64,000 nt of DNA from Sipunculus nudus (GCA_026874595.1 CM049311.1:19652176-19716175); one strand, 5' to 3'. Counted from the stretch's first letter, positions 1 through 12,934 are shown. Numbers and translations: made by a program. Notes: generated by a model from the letters alone, not told the origin.

Positions 1-1417
1 TCCTGGCTAATTAATCCCACGCAACCATTTCAAAAGCGATTATATTTGTACAAATAAAATAAGGATGTCTTTAGCCGAATGTCCCAAATAAAAATGCCGA
101 GAATTTAACAACTGGAGCATTGTACAAAAAAGATATAATTCATTTATTGTGTAGTTTTGGTGAAGAATGCTTGTTGAGGTCGTTTGAGGCTGTGACCCTA
201 ATAAATCATGGTAGTATGTGGTATATATGAAAGATTTATACTAGCGACATAAAGTCCCGAGGCAACATATAAAATCTCTCATGAGAGGACTGAATAAGTG
301 TATGGAATCGTAAATGTTGTAGGTTACGGTGTGGGGCCACCTGGAGGGTATCTTAAATGACTTTATAATCGGGCGGGTGCCTATGTTACGGCAATAGAGT
401 GCAAGCGTCGCGTATCTCTTACGGGTGGCGCCATATATGCAATACACTACAAGAAGAAGTGTTATTGGCTCGCTTGGCGGTCTGATTGACAAGTATGGGA
501 CAGTTATGTTGATAAAGACAAGGGGATGGCACCGGTGTATAGACAGTACATGCATGTATGTATAATCTATGCCCCCTACAGCTGGAGTTCCTGCCTGACA
601 ACAAACAAATTCCGTCGCCAAGTCTCCAGTCTTTACATATCTTTGTCTGCCCAAGGCGTCATTTGTTGTCGTAAAAACGATCAATCTTTTACGACATGTG
701 CTGTAATCAATAGACATACCGCATGACACAAGAGAGTAATGATCTCTCTATACGACTCTCAAAATCACTCAACGACATTTACAGCTAGACCTGATGCCGG
801 CGCACCTGCTGACTATTGTATAAATCAGCGACCACGGGCTGTACAAGAGACACTCTGCAGTTACTTGTTATTAATGTCTCCTCGTGACAAGTGTACCATC
901 CAAATAGCTGGCCTCTGTTATAATGATTTTAATCATGTTTTCTTAAGACGACTTCTTTATACAGCAGCTGTACAGAATATAAGTGTGTTGTTATCTAGTT
1001 CTCAACACTGTGGGACAGACTTAGTCAAATCAGTGTAAACTCCTTCACCTTTATATATATACTCCCTACATACTGTATATAATTTATATGTTTATATGAT
1101 ACTATCAGGGGAAACGAAATTTTTCCTCTGGATCGAACTGTTAGAGGATAAAACAAAGTTTTAAAAAATCCTCGCTGAATACCAAATAAGGGCCGAATGT
1201 AAGCGTCGTTTTTTTTTTGGCGTCCGCAAGACGTGTGTGAAATCTAATGTCAGCTTTGTTCATCTAGGACAGAGTGCTGAGCCCCAGTTCTGAAGTCCTC
1301 TATTCGCGCCTGAATTTATCATGTATGGGATAAACTGTGTGTGTGAGCGTGCTTGTGCTTGCATACGTGACTGTAAAATGAGCAATCCTAAGTTCATTTG
1401 AAGGATTGAGAGAATCG

Positions 1418-1458
<41 letters not shown>

Positions 1459-1843
1459 TTATTATTATTATTACCTCTACCTCATTCCCACTTTTGTGGT
1501 TGTGTTTGTGTGGTTTTGTATTTGTTAACAACATAGTTCAGGCAATCATGAACGGAATCTCATTAAATGTCCAAGGTATTTCGGAAATTGGCCAGTGAAG
1601 GATCAATTAGATTCTGGTAAGGACCCGCTTCATGATCCGGATGCAGGAACGCCATCCAGGAATATTCACAAATGAAAACTCACTTATGCACGAGTGAACC
1701 TGGGAATATGGACCGAATAAGCAAATGACAGAGGCTTGAATTTATTAGAATGCAGAATCCTAGCTATTATCATTATCTCTCTCGTATTATTATTATTGCT
1801 CCCTCTGTCTCTCTGTCTGTCTGTCTGTCTGTCTGTCTCATTA

Positions 1844-1878
<35 letters not shown>

Positions 1879-3441
1879 TCACTGGTATTCTGTTCATAAA
1901 AAATCCGACGAACATAACCCTGCAAGACAATTAAAGACTAAAACAATCAATATTTCATATTTATTATATATTTAGATTCAACACGGAATATATATTCCAA
2001 ACAAAGGTACCCGTTTTGCCATTTATAGCAAATTATTTTTCAAACATAAAAATATCTGTCAACCTTTTGTCAATAACTAAATATATTAATTGCCAAATCT
2101 GTAGGCCAGCTGTGTAGTGTTCGTATAAATATACTCTGGTTTCACCGAGAATAGTTAATTAACAAGACATTTGTACAAAACTCTGCATTATTTAAATTTA
2201 CCAGTTTTTCTATATCGATACTATTGTTACTATAAAGGGTATTTTACCCCGTGGCTTAAGCAATACATTCTCAATAATAGACACTGCTTAACTGCTGGGG
2301 GCTTCTAAACTAAAGCATAACACGTTTGATAACATTAATATTAATACGTGAAGCTTGACCCATAGTTTTAATTATAAATTATCTATATCTATATTCATAT
2401 ATGGTTCAAGCTACCTGTATTTATTACAGAATCGGGACATCATTGAGCGTTCTACGCTTTCTACATGCACTGCTAACAAAAGTTATAAAATGTTCCTACA
2501 AAACTTTGTCATTTTGTCCAAAATTTAATTTTTAATTTGTAGTTACCTTTTGCAATATGGCGTCAGTTTTTCTTAGCAGGGAGAGAACAAGTTTGAGCTT
2601 GTCGTGCCTTTTGAATTGTTACAAACAACATGTGCATTACTGTTTACACTATATGTATTAACCATAAATTGGATTTATAAAATAAACTGATGACCTGAGA
2701 ATATATTTCCAAGGGCTGATCCATGCACCAGGTGTATTCCTGTAACAACACAGCTTTTGCACCGAATGATGAACCCATGTCAAATAAAACCACATTTTAT
2801 CCAACCTAAAATTATAAATATTGTTTCAAAGAGCGACACGTCTTTTTGTGAACAAAGATATGTTTTGGTTGTCGAGTCTGGTCCATTTTAGTTCATGCAT
2901 GTAATTAGATATACGTGTCTTGTTTGAACTTAGTATTGCGCATTTGCAAATATGAGATACAAGTTGTGTACAACCTTACAGCCGTGAATTGGCACCTTAG
3001 ATGTTTGTACAAGGGTACAGTATAAATACATTGCATATGTATTACGGTAACCTAACCCAGCTTTATAACAGACCCAAAACCTACAGTCCAGTCTGACTTG
3101 AAAGCGGCCATATTACCAGGCATATAATCCTGACACCCCGACATGGTCAGCCAGGTTACATGCAATACCTAATAATACTCCGGCCGGCCGGCGAATCCAC
3201 CTCCAGTTTAAGTCCATAATGCATATATTGCCAGTATATTGAGGGCGCAATTATGCACCAGTCAGGCGGAAATATCCGATATTAATAACGGTACACTTGC
3301 GCGGAGAACCTCAGGTTCATGTTATTTAATAACTTTCCAGAAATTGCTGGATCCTCGTTTATTATGGAATTTGTCCCTTATGCGATAAAAGGTTTACATA
3401 TAAACGTCTATGTTTTACTGTCATCAGACGAGGGCGTATTT

Positions 3442-3473
<32 letters not shown>

Positions 3474-3614
3474 ATGTAGGTGTTTATACGTTGCAGGTAG
3501 GATTTCGTGTTATAACGTTAAATGCTGGTCAAATCACAGCGATAGAAACTTATAATACTGGATGTAAACGCCGTTTTTGTGGCAAACTCCTTTCCGGCTG
3601 CGTGATTGTTAAGT
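1..3614. other. Intergenic DNA with microsatellites
   Basis: No gene is supported here. The stretch holds a TC microsatellite at 1421-1454 running into an ATT repeat (1455-1472), and a GTCT/TC low-complexity block at about 1806-1878. The first kilobase is slightly richer in GC and has open frames on both strands (minus 241-729; plus 739-1038), but neither has a recognisable motif, splice signal or codon bias. The rest is AT-rich and unremarkable. A TTTATT at about 3356 (AATAAA on minus) could be a polyadenylation signal for the gene ending at 3615. Confidence 0.6.
1421..1472. repeat. TC then ATT microsatellite
   Basis: About 17 TC units followed by about six ATT units. Confidence 0.9.
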
Positions 3615-5147
3615 TCACCTAACATCGTCCACTTTTCCTCCAGCATCGTTTTCAGTTCCAATGTCCGAGAGATTAACTTTGTGTTTTGAAATATCACTCG
3701 TTTGGGACTCGCTACTGAAAGACATGGTGTTTGACTCTTGTACTTTACTGATAATATTTTCGACGGACGAACTACGCTGGAATTGACCCAGATCTCGCGT
3801 ACTCTCGCCTGTTTTCTCGTTCTCTTCGTGACTTTCAACACAAATATCTTCGGTCACATGATTTAAGTCTAAATCGTGTGCTAGGCTTACCTTCATAAGC
3901 TGCGAACTAAGATCACGCGTCAAACTCTTTTCGTCCAAGTGTTCATGCTGGTGGCTCTCGATACCGGAATCTCTAAATTCACTTTTAAATGACGTGGTCG
4001 CTCTGCTAGGAGCTGCGATCTCTGGGGATGCAGGCGAGTTGTTCTTCTTCTTAGAGTTCGCATACAGACCAACTGTTATTAAAGCTTCGCCGATGGTGGG
4101 AGCCCCAAGATACTTCGGTACCGCTTTACCACATGCGAACGTTTCTCCCGGCGCAACCTTACTTCGTCGTAAGGCCCCTAATGTGTTCCGCAACTGGAAT
4201 GTTAATTGCCGCTCTATACCTAAAGGTCGACCTGATTTGCACATATAGTCGAGAGAATTGGGTACACCTAATCTATATGATATTTTTCCGCTTCTCCGGC
4301 CAGATAGCGGCCGAGTTGACCCGTCTCCGAATCGGCGACGTCGCTTCATTGGCGCATTTGAAACATTAATTGATGGCAACGTTTTATTCCTCTCAAATGC
4401 ATCATATATTTGTTTATCCTTTGAAGTCCCCTCCGCCTGTCCCATGGACATTAGCACCTGTTCTGGAGCATAATGCGGTTCATCCGATTGTGACCTGCGC
4501 AATAGATAATACTGCCACGGCTCTAAATAAAACGATCGATTACGTATCGGAAGTTCGTCCATTTTCTGTCCACTTACGCGCATGTTCTGATCATGAATAA
4601 AATCCTCTTCCGTTCTCGCTCGACGTAAAAGACTAAATCTGACGTTAGGGCTTTCGCCGGTCTTAATTTCACCTAACGTTGTTTTCTCACGATCTCCTAT
4701 CGTAGCAAACCCTTGTGGGGGATTCGAAAAATGTTTGTTTTCTGGAGCACGAACCATTTGCAACTCGGCTAATTTTTCTTGTTTATCCGAAGCCGTTTGA
4801 ACCCTTGATGAAGGATTTTCACGAGCAGTGTAAGTTCTTTCGGGATTTGGATACCCCATGGCGGAATAATCAAGATTTTTACCTGACCTTTCACGGACCT
4901 GGTCAACTTCTTTGTAACTGTCCGGTAACGACTTGCAGCGACTCCAGACTTCTTTGACGAAAGGCTGTAATTCAACCACTGGTAATTTTTCCGTTTGGCT
5001 GGAATCCCTTTGCACTGGGCGCACTGGGTTAAGTGTATCCATTCTGATTGCGCTTATTTTCGTATGGACAGCACTGTATAAGGTTGGCTCACGATGTATG
5101 GGTAGTATCTGACGTTTTCTTGAACGCAGAAGTCCCCTAGCCGGCAT
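3615..5147 (-). CDS. Gene A: basic, disordered 510-aa protein of unknown function
   Basis: I do not recognise the family. A 510-codon frame runs from an ATG at 5147 to a TAG at 3615, far longer than chance in this AT-rich DNA and visibly richer in GC than its flanks. The product is hydrophilic, without signal peptide or membrane segment. It has a basic start (RSRKR near residue 10), an aromatic patch LEPWQYYLLRRSQSDEP at 208-224, a strongly basic stretch MKRRRRFG at 267-274, a small hydrophobic core around 335-362, a KKKNN linker, and an acidic Ser-rich tail. Residues 393-398 read DSGIES, which fits the DSG-phi-x-S beta-TrCP phosphodegron. The frame stays open upstream of the ATG for at least ten codons, so an upstream exon is possible; a GTAAGT at about 5221 on this strand could belong to an alternative 5' exon. 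A CpG-rich stretch lies about 400 bp upstream. Coding status is confident; function is not known. Confidence 0.75.
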   Translation of the reverse strand: MPARGLLRSRKRQILPIHREPTLYSAVHTKISAIRMDTLNPVRPVQRDSSQTEKLPVVELQPFVKEVWSRCKSLPDSYKEVDQVRERSGKNLDYSAMGYPNPERTYTARENPSSRVQTASDKQEKLAELQMVRAPENKHFSNPPQGFATIGDREKTTLGEIKTGESPNVRFSLLRRARTEEDFIHDQNMRVSGQKMDELPIRNRSFYLEPWQYYLLRRSQSDEPHYAPEQVLMSMGQAEGTSKDKQIYDAFERNKTLPSINVSNAPMKRRRRFGDGSTRPLSGRRSGKISYRLGVPNSLDYMCKSGRPLGIERQLTFQLRNTLGALRRSKVAPGETFACGKAVPKYLGAPTIGEALITVGLYANSKKKNNSPASPEIAAPSRATTSFKSEFRDSGIESHQHEHLDEKSLTRDLSSQLMKVSLAHDLDLNHVTEDICVESHEENEKTGESTRDLGQFQRSSSVENIISKVQESNTMSFSSESQTSDISKHKVNLSDIGTENDAGGKVDDVR

Positions 5148-5515
5148 ACTGATTGATCTAACGAAGTTTTGCCCCAGTGTGAAGTAGAAGAGAGTAATTC
5201 CTCAGTGTCCCCGGTACTTACGCTTCCCATAGCTGTCAGTTCACTGAGGTACACATTTATGCAAAAAATATATGATGTTGTCCAAACAAGCCGACACTTT
5301 GATCAAACACACACTGTTGTGTCTCCCGTCCTAACAATAAACACATATGTCAGCATAAGTCGTTTCAACCGTACAAAACCTTGCTTCGATATATTGGTAC
5401 AGCACGAGCCGGTAAATAGTTACTCGGTTCTGTGTGTGCTGACGTTCTGTGAGCCTTTTGTATACAAGCTAATCATGTCCAACCGTAGGTATAAGCGAAC
5501 AGCGGTCCCATGTTG

Positions 5516-5650
5516 AATGCACTGGCCGCGGGCTTGTCGTCTGCTCTCCCACTGCTTAGCAACCGACGCGCGCGCTCTCGGGGCAGTATGGCGACCGGCC
5601 ACCGTCGCTATACACCGAAGTTGACACTATTTCTGATTAGCGCCCAGGCG
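5516..5650 (-). promoter_or_regulatory. CpG-rich 5' flank, possible promoter of gene A
   Basis: About 16 CpG dinucleotides fall within roughly 120 bp, in DNA that is otherwise AT-rich and CpG-poor. It lies about 380-500 bp upstream of the gene A ATG, a position that suits a promoter or first non-coding exon. No TATA box is evident. The promoter call is inference from composition and position only. Confidence 0.35.
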
Positions 5651-6807
5651 GTTTCAGTGTCTTATTAAAACACAATCCACTATATGCTTTGGAAAGGTTT
5701 ATCACCGGCAAGATTATTTGGAACACCACTCTATCACCAGGTTTCGCCAGCGAGTCCCATGAGCGGACGCCTCACAACGATACACTGATCAATTTGGTCG
5801 TGGAATGCCCCCTCGCGGGGAGCTCTTGACACAAGTGCGCGTAAATTTCACATGCTCGTTCCTTACGTGCACAGAAAGCAATCTTTTTGACTTGCGTGGA
5901 TATATATTACATACGACAGGCGTATTTGTTATATACTGGAACTATCTAGAGAGATATATAATAGTAGTATATACTACCACACTATACATTGTTGTTTATT
6001 ACAAATCACATATATCACCTATATAACATATTGACAAATTTAAATAGCTAGATTAATATATACTACTATATACTATTTACATCATAGATTGTTTATTTGT
6101 TTGATTGTTTCATATTATTATCACATTTTCTTTGTTTGCGTCACATGTAAATCTAAAATAATAATACATGTGTGTTTAATGATATTCTCCGCCCAATATC
6201 AGTGCTTTCCCATTATTATTCAACTTATTGGCATATCTGCAACTCGTGCCTAATGAATGCAAGCAAGCGGATTTCTCTGTTCCCATTCATAAAAAGTCCA
6301 ATATAAAACCCCCGTAGAATGTGTTCGTGTTATTAATTGCAGTGATTAGCACCTCATTGTTAAAGCACTGGCCACGCTTGGTGAAAGGGCAGTATATTAG
6401 CAAGCGATAATCCGCTCAACAGAACATGCCAGCAGTTTATTGAGACCAGACAAATTCATACATGTTGGCGCCAAGTACAATGTTATAAACTTTCGCATTT
6501 GTTACACATACAAGTCTGGTAATGTGTTCAAGTGTCACAAGCACTTAATGTTACTGTTATATCAGCTGTGTCAGTAGGGGCGGAGCCAGAGTTTATGGAA
6601 GGGAGGGGGTTTACTGAGTACACACAGGAACTGGACTCTGTTAAATCCACCAACCATGTAGTGACTATCAATTTCTCTCATTGTGCAGGAGGGGTAATTT
6701 TAAAGCATATATATTTTACATTTTTAGCCAATAACACTCGGGAATTATTATTTTATAGGGCATTAAAGAGTTTATTTATATACAAACTTCATATTTTAAC
6801 TACACAT

Positions 6808-6878
<71 letters not shown>

Positions 6879-7410
6879 CACATATATATAATGTGCCCTT
6901 GCATGAGTAGTCGCCTCTGTTTTGGCTGGTTGTGTTTGTTATGACCTCAATAATCAGCTGAGAAATGTATAACTTATTTTGCTTCAGACATGACAGACAA
7001 CTCAACTGCCATAAGTGGTGATGGAATTTTGTGCTGCATAAACCCCTTCCTGAAATATGTTTTACTTCTTTTATTATATTGATATTATGTATCTGTTTCT
7101 TTATTGTAAATTATTTTTATAGCTTGCGTATATCTAAAAACTTAAGATTTTCAACTTTCCGGTTATAAAACAAATGGACACAGTCTGGTGGAGTATAAAA
7201 GAATTGATAGGAGCTTCAATTTGGGAATTGGGGAAGTTATAAAGCTTTTAACATTCGAGAAAACAAAAATAGTTACAGGGATTTAACCACCCTCTGAATC
7301 CAACTCTTTCAGCATTGTCAAAATGCTTTTACATCTGCTGCTGAAACTAGCTGACTTACGCTGAAAGTCGACATGCATAAAAAATATGTATATTTATATG
7401 GTGTCATTCC
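5651..7410. other. Intergenic AT-rich DNA with TA microsatellite
   Basis: No gene is seen. A pure TA microsatellite occupies 6809-6876, and open frames across it are repeat artefacts. At about 6577 the words 'ggggcggagccagagttt' resemble the end of a hAT-like MITE (compare 45733 and 47568), but I found no partner end. Confidence 0.5.
6809..6876. repeat. TA microsatellite
   Basis: About 34 uninterrupted TA units. Confidence 0.95.
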
Positions 7411-8476
7411 AAATGGACGGGTCTCAGTTAGACGGGTCGGATATTTTTTTATTCCAACTGGATAGGTCCCAGGCCGACGGGTCCCAGTTGGGTGGGTCTA
7501 AGTTAGACGCTTTATCAATAACGTATGGATTAAAAATATAAAGAAGGCTAATAAATGCAAAATATTTTATACATAGTATTTTGATTGTATTTATATAAAT
7601 ATAAAGCAGTTTAAAACGTCCTGCATGAAGGATGAACGGCTCCTTCGCATAGACCACCAGGCTGATTGGCGACGCCAACATCATAGGCAAGCATTACGAC
7701 TACTAATTTTAATATCACTTACCTTGCAATATTACTGGTGTTTTATTATCTTTTTATCTTATTATATTTTATATGTATATAGTATTTTGAAGGTATGCCT
7801 ATGAAATTATGAAACAGTTTGAAACGCCCTGAAGGGTGAATTGTTTATTCAAACACTTATCTGTACATGTCAAATGACTTGCCATAACAATCATTATGAA
7901 ACGTAACTTGTTCCGTTATTCAAAATATTAGCTAATTATTTAGTGACCCCGCTTACAGGGAAAGCTTCCCTTTGAAGTGCAGTGACCGTGTCAGAGGTTC
8001 AGATTTGTCTGTCATATATTCCTGCTATGGAACGGGTTTGTTAAATTGTTAAATTAGACTCTGGTTATTTATTTGACATTTTAATGCATGATGATTCGTT
8101 ATTGTATTGATTTACGATATTATTAATTAACGGTACGGATAATAAGTGGGATGAAATTATTTCGTTACGTCAGGGAAGAAACAAAATAACGAAAAAAAAT
8201 CGGAAGCGCGTTAATTAGTGATTCATGTATCATGGATTGCATTGAATTTGATACTTTAGATAAACAGATATCCAGTTTTATGATTTATTTATTTTTGCTT
8301 TTTCATTAAGCTTCAAATATGGCTACTTACTTGTATGATCACGTCCCATAACTATTACGTATATTATCTAAATTGGCCCCGTCCAATTCGGACCCGTCTC
8401 ACTGGAACCCGTCTAACTGGAACGCGTCCAAATGGGACCGTCAAACTGAGAACCGTCCAACTGACGCCCGTCATTT
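7411..8476. mobile_element. Foldback MITE with arms of short GACGGGTCCCAGTTG-like repeats
   Basis: The two ends are inverted copies: the left begins AAATGGACGGGTCTCAGTTA, and the reverse complement of the right end begins AAATGACGGGCGTCAGTTGG. Each arm (about 7411-7510 and 8378-8476) is a run of roughly 17-bp degenerate words of the type GACGGGTCCCAGTTG, in opposite orientations, so a single strand could fold back. The core of about 870 bp is AT-rich and non-coding. No clear target-site duplication was found, so the exact borders and superfamily are uncertain. Confidence 0.6.
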
Positions 8477-8726
8477 ATATATGTATATATGTTATATTAT
8501 ATTGAAAATAAAAGTCTAGAATCTCGTCAAGGATCAGTGGGCGGATATATTTATATATAAAGAGAGAGGGGACGCAGGGGGCGGGTCTCCCTCCTTTTCA
8601 ACTTCAAATATTATAAGACACGCTTAATTCAGAGAAAACAGCGCCGGATTATGGGTCTCGCTTTCTTCCCTATACATGTGCATACAAGAGTATGAATGAA
8701 GTCTACTGGCATTCCGGACACACTTG

Positions 8727-8751
8727 CCCCCCCCCCCCCCCCCCCCCCCCC
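8727..8751. repeat. Poly-C tract, 25 bases
   Basis: An unbroken run of C, unusually long for AT-rich DNA. The length may be affected by sequencing or assembly. Confidence 0.9.
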
Positions 8752-9930
8752 GGTTTAAAATCATCTAACCACCCATTGAAAGTAGTGATATGCAGAAATT
8801 TGCAAGCTCATGCAATCAAAATGAAGAGTGATTAATATGCTTATATGGAAATATACCCTAATTATTTTCCCGCTATATGTAGGATGCGATCCAAGATACT
8901 GTCGACCCATAAGGTTGTCATCAAAGGAAATATTCAGTGGTAACAGAAAACGAGACCTCTTTGATGTTCATCTGCGAGTAAAAAATTATTAATAATTCGT
9001 TCATATATATAAATATATATATATAACTGTATATATTCATATATATTCATGTATGTATATATTACTGTATAATATATACACCGTATATAATATATAGAAT
9101 ATAATTGCAACATCACTGTTTATTTTAATTTTTCACGTGACACTTGTGTAATCGTTTATTTTTTAATGGAAACTTGAAAAACGCAGCAGTTTCAGTAAAA
9201 CAACAGAACTGAGACCGGGCGCACACACCAATAGATATACTATAATATTATTAAAGACCAGATAATAGAACACTCCAGAAATGCTTACAACAGTATTGAG
9301 CACATAAACCCAATACAAATCTTGAAAAATAAACACAAAAAACTTAAAGTAAATCGATTCAAGACATAATCTTACCAAACCCGAATCATATTAACATCAC
9401 GTTATTTAAATCAGCAGGAAAAGTCACCTATAATTATGTTCATTAGAAATCTGAGAGCTAATTTTATTCACGATGAGTCTGTGTCACACGGGCGTCTGTG
9501 ACCCGGTTGGTTAATAATCTATCTGATTAAATAATAAAGACCACACATGCAAAATCATTAATATAGCTAAAGCTGATAGCAAACCAACACCGCTTACTCA
9601 TGCAAGTGTGCCAGTGATCCGGGAAATCGCAGAGTTCGCTGGAATTTATATGGCATCAATCAATATTTAAAGTTAATCTTTAAATTCCTCCTTATTTTAT
9701 ATCCAATAATAAACAATCCCTTAGCTATCACGTGTTTTCTTGGTAGACTGAGCGTTTAGGACGAGTCCCAGACTCCATTCATTATAGCGCCGCAGAGCGC
9801 CACCTTTTCTCTAGTTGTTATAACGCAATTTCCCCTGCACTTACCTATAAACTGTATAATGGAGTAGAGCTTTGCAAGTTTTGAAATATATATGATAACC
9901 AAAAAATAATAATAATATATATGATAAAAA

Positions 9931-9934
<4 letters not shown>

Positions 9935-9989
<55 letters not shown>
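9935..9989. repeat. TA microsatellite
   Basis: About 27 TA units, preceded by AAT-rich DNA. Confidence 0.95.
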
Positions 9990-9990
<1 letters not shown>

Positions 9991-10867
9991 CTGCAACAGC
10001 ACTTATTCTTTGGACTTCACCTCTTCTCTACGCAAGTACATAATCAGACCCCAGTCTGTGCTATTGTCAGAGACTGACGCAGACATTCCAGCGTCTCCTA
10101 GGACTGATGACCGGGGGCGGCAGGTGCCCGTGTCGCACTTGTCAATTAACAGGTGTGCAATGTAAGGTCTAATCACGATATAGCCGGGGGAGCTGATCGA
10201 CAGACGTTGATTATAACACCTTTAGGGGCCGGTCCGTTGACACGTCGTCGTATATGTACATATACCATGATAAAAGCCCAGAGATGTCGTTCACAGTGAT
10301 AACGACTGTACCCCAAACATGACATAACTTGACATGTCTGATTGTGCCCGAAGTGTTATGACTGATGTATATTTACGTGTAAAGTCGTATATCTTTATAT
10401 TAAGACTTATATTAAGGTATTTAAGGGAAATCTAGGTCGTTATATTGATATGTATATTTTCGTCCATTTGATTTTGTGTGTTCCTTAAAACTTATATTAC
10501 TATATATACATATTAATATATTTATACACACACACATATACATATATATTAGTTGACAAATTATAATACAGCTTTAACAGACAGTTCTTTCTTAAAGTTT
10601 ATTCTTAAAACCCTTTTATTCATCCACTTCACGGTTACGTTCGACGTTGAATAAGGCTGGCTGATTCGTGAAAATCCCTGAAACCCTTTTATATTGGAGA
10701 GGTATATACAGCAGAAAATCAGTTATTCAAAGAGACAAATATGAATAAAGACAAACAGACAAACATTCATACAAGAGGGGAGACAGAGTGACAATATCGT
10801 ACAGAAAAAAACAGTAGAAAATGCATGCAGACAAAGAGACACAAATGTATGTAAATATAAAACCAGA

Positions 10868-11070
10868 CAGACATATAAACACAAGTTATATGAACATGAA
10901 TAGATAAAAAGACTGAGCACTTACAAACAAGCGAAGACATATAAACACAATTTGTATGAACATGAATAGATAAAAAGACTGAGCACTTACAAACAGGCGA
11001 AGACATATAAACACAATTTGTATGAACATGAATAGATAAAAAGACTGAGCACTTCCAGACAGGCGAAGAG
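10868..11070. repeat. 66-bp tandem repeat, three copies
   Basis: The words 'gaagacatataaacacaa' and 'gaacatgaatagataaaaag' recur; 'gactgagcac' starts at 10911, 10977 and 11043, giving a 66-bp period. Because 66 is a multiple of three, antisense frames stay open across it, but the resulting protein is a Cys/Phe-rich repeat artefact. Confidence 0.8.
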
Positions 11071-11352
11071 AGAGACAAATTTGTATACATGTAGAAAAAG
11101 TACAGACGTACAGACAAACAAATGAACATGACTGAAGACAAAGAGAGAACATATACAAACATACAGAAAAAAATAAACATACATGCATACAGATAAGAAA
11201 AAAGTCAAATGTACGAACATACAAACAAACAGATAAATAAGTACATACATTAGAGCCGTGTTTGCTCTATTATTTCCATTGCTTTATATGGAACTGATTT
11301 GAGATTGTGTATTATCTTTCAGTTTCATTTTGAATCTACCTCTACCCCTTCA

Positions 11353-12835
11353 AGATAGAGAGATAGATAGATAGCTTTATTTCCTCCGACTGTGCGAAGA
11401 GTATATCATTTTACATAAAATAACAACATTGAAATGTGAACGACAAACTCAATGATGACCAACGAGTCATATAACATTAACTCAACGGATGTATTAAGGC
11501 GAAAGCGCTGTGAATACTGTTATACGGATAAACTACAACTTCATACAGGCCCTGAATTAATATATCAGTAGGGAACCATATAAGTTTACTAATATGAAAC
11601 AATATCACAATCAGTATGCCGTCCTTAAGAACCAAGTACTAACTCGATAAAAATAATATGGTTAGTATGGGTACTTATCCTTATTCATCATTATGAGAGT
11701 GCTTCAATAACATCATATACTTGAAAGAAAAAAAATTGAGGTATTAACCAGCAGTCTGAACCAGTCTGTAAATTCTACAAGGGGATCTATGTCCAGGGGT
11801 TTGCCAAATAAGAAGTTCAAGGTCAGTTAAAGAGTTCAAATTTACAAATACATGAACCGGTAAATAATCTGCAATGAAAGACTTAGTGTTTCGCGTTCAT
11901 TGTAACACACCTGGCATACTGCTAAAACATGAAGCACGGAGTTATAATACGAGTAACCACAAAAATGACAAAGTCTCTCAGTTACCGAATTATACGTTGT
12001 AAAAGAAACGACAAGTTTGGCTAGTTTCAAAATATGGAAAAATGAATCTGGAAAATATCTCGCTGCTAGCCACAGTACACTCGGCTTTAAATCAGGATTA
12101 ACTTCTCTTAATATATAGAAATCGTCCTGGTTTGCTATCCTGTCTTTAAATCTTGCTATTTCATAATTATGTATTACGTCATCTAAAATGGTTTTCCATA
12201 ACCTCTATACTGGGGAAATCATCATCAGTAATATATTTAATCATAAAGTCTTCTAAGTTGTAAAGTTTAAGTATAATGATCATATCATTTATGAATCCTT
12301 TATTTGGCACAGTATCAGAATATTAACTAAAGATTCTGTGCGACAACACATTTCTGCAGAGGTCACTCACAGGAGCTCTACAGAGTCTACTCAGAAATTG
12401 TAACTTGCACATATTAATCGTACCCTGTAATCTGTGTAGACCTAATATGGCCAACGCAGTGTCAGATCGTACTCGTTGGTTAAAAGCTTGGCAGGTCCGG
12501 TCACAAAATCTGTGCTTTCGCTCCATTCTTAAGACTTCCATATAAAAATGTTGGAATCGCGATAACTTTTTACAACTTAGCAGCCGTGAGGGGATTAAGT
12601 CCCCTTGGTCTTACTCCAGCACTCGCTAAGGATAGGAAGGATCCCCTCGCTCTTTGACAAGCAAGTTTTATTCTCTTTTGAGAATGGAAATTTGAATTAA
12701 GGAGAATACCAAGGTGACGATGTTCTTGTACTTGCTTGATTATAGAATTACCCAGACACCACGATCTCGATTCGACACGCATTTAAAACCTTGTATTCGA
12801 TTCACCAAACGCTATTACCAGTGATTTACTACCAG
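11353..12835 (-). pseudogene. Degenerate non-LTR retrotransposon (LINE), RT C-terminus to 3' tail
   Basis: Read on the minus strand from about 12835, broken frames give a typical LINE reverse-transcriptase thumb and C-terminal region. There is a HLGILL block near 12700, then LTAAKL followed by a stop and IPTFLYGS (about 12590-12545), then a frameshift into CQAFNQRVR...ALAILGLHRLQGTI. Further on, at about 11970-11900, a residual Cys/His segment ERLCHFCGYSYYN...HVLAVC resembles the CCHC-like motif that ends many LINE ORF2 proteins. The 3' end at 11353-11385 is AATAAAGC followed by a GATA-type microsatellite, as in LINEs that end in short tandem repeats. Several stops and shifts make it inactive. 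The catalytic YADD region is missing (5' truncated). The clade (CR1/Jockey-like) cannot be decided from this fragment. Confidence 0.75.
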
Positions 12836-12934
12836 TGATATAGAAACATTTAAGGTAGTATGTGTATTATCTCACAGTTATAGTTCACTTAGCCTAACAC
12901 AAAAGTTTACTAGCAGAACTTTTCCGGCACATCT

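Larger units (their letters stand above)
8477..11352. other. Intergenic DNA with poly-C, TA and 66-bp tandem repeats
   Basis: No gene is supported. The stretch contains a run of 25 C at 8727-8751, a TA microsatellite at about 9935-9989, and a purine-rich GACA/AACA low-complexity tract at about 10735-11250 that includes a 66-bp tandem repeat (described separately). Confidence 0.5.

Noticed and set aside
241-729. 162-codon open frame on the minus strand
   Set aside because: No motif, no splice or start context, and an overlapping plus-strand frame is also open; composition resembles repeat DNA. Kept out of the gene list.
3994-4600. Several plus-strand frames of 70-84 codons across gene A
   Set aside because: Antisense shadows of the 510-codon minus-strand gene.
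5158-5221. A 60-bp intron joining a GTAAGT at 5221 to gene A
   Set aside because: The donor looks good, but the only nearby acceptors would make an intron too short and poor in pyrimidines; noted as a possible alternative 5' exon only.
10767-11180. 137-codon minus frame with repeated 22-residue blocks
   Set aside because: It is the translation of a 66-bp tandem repeat in a GACA/AACA low-complexity tract; Cys/Phe/Val-rich junk.
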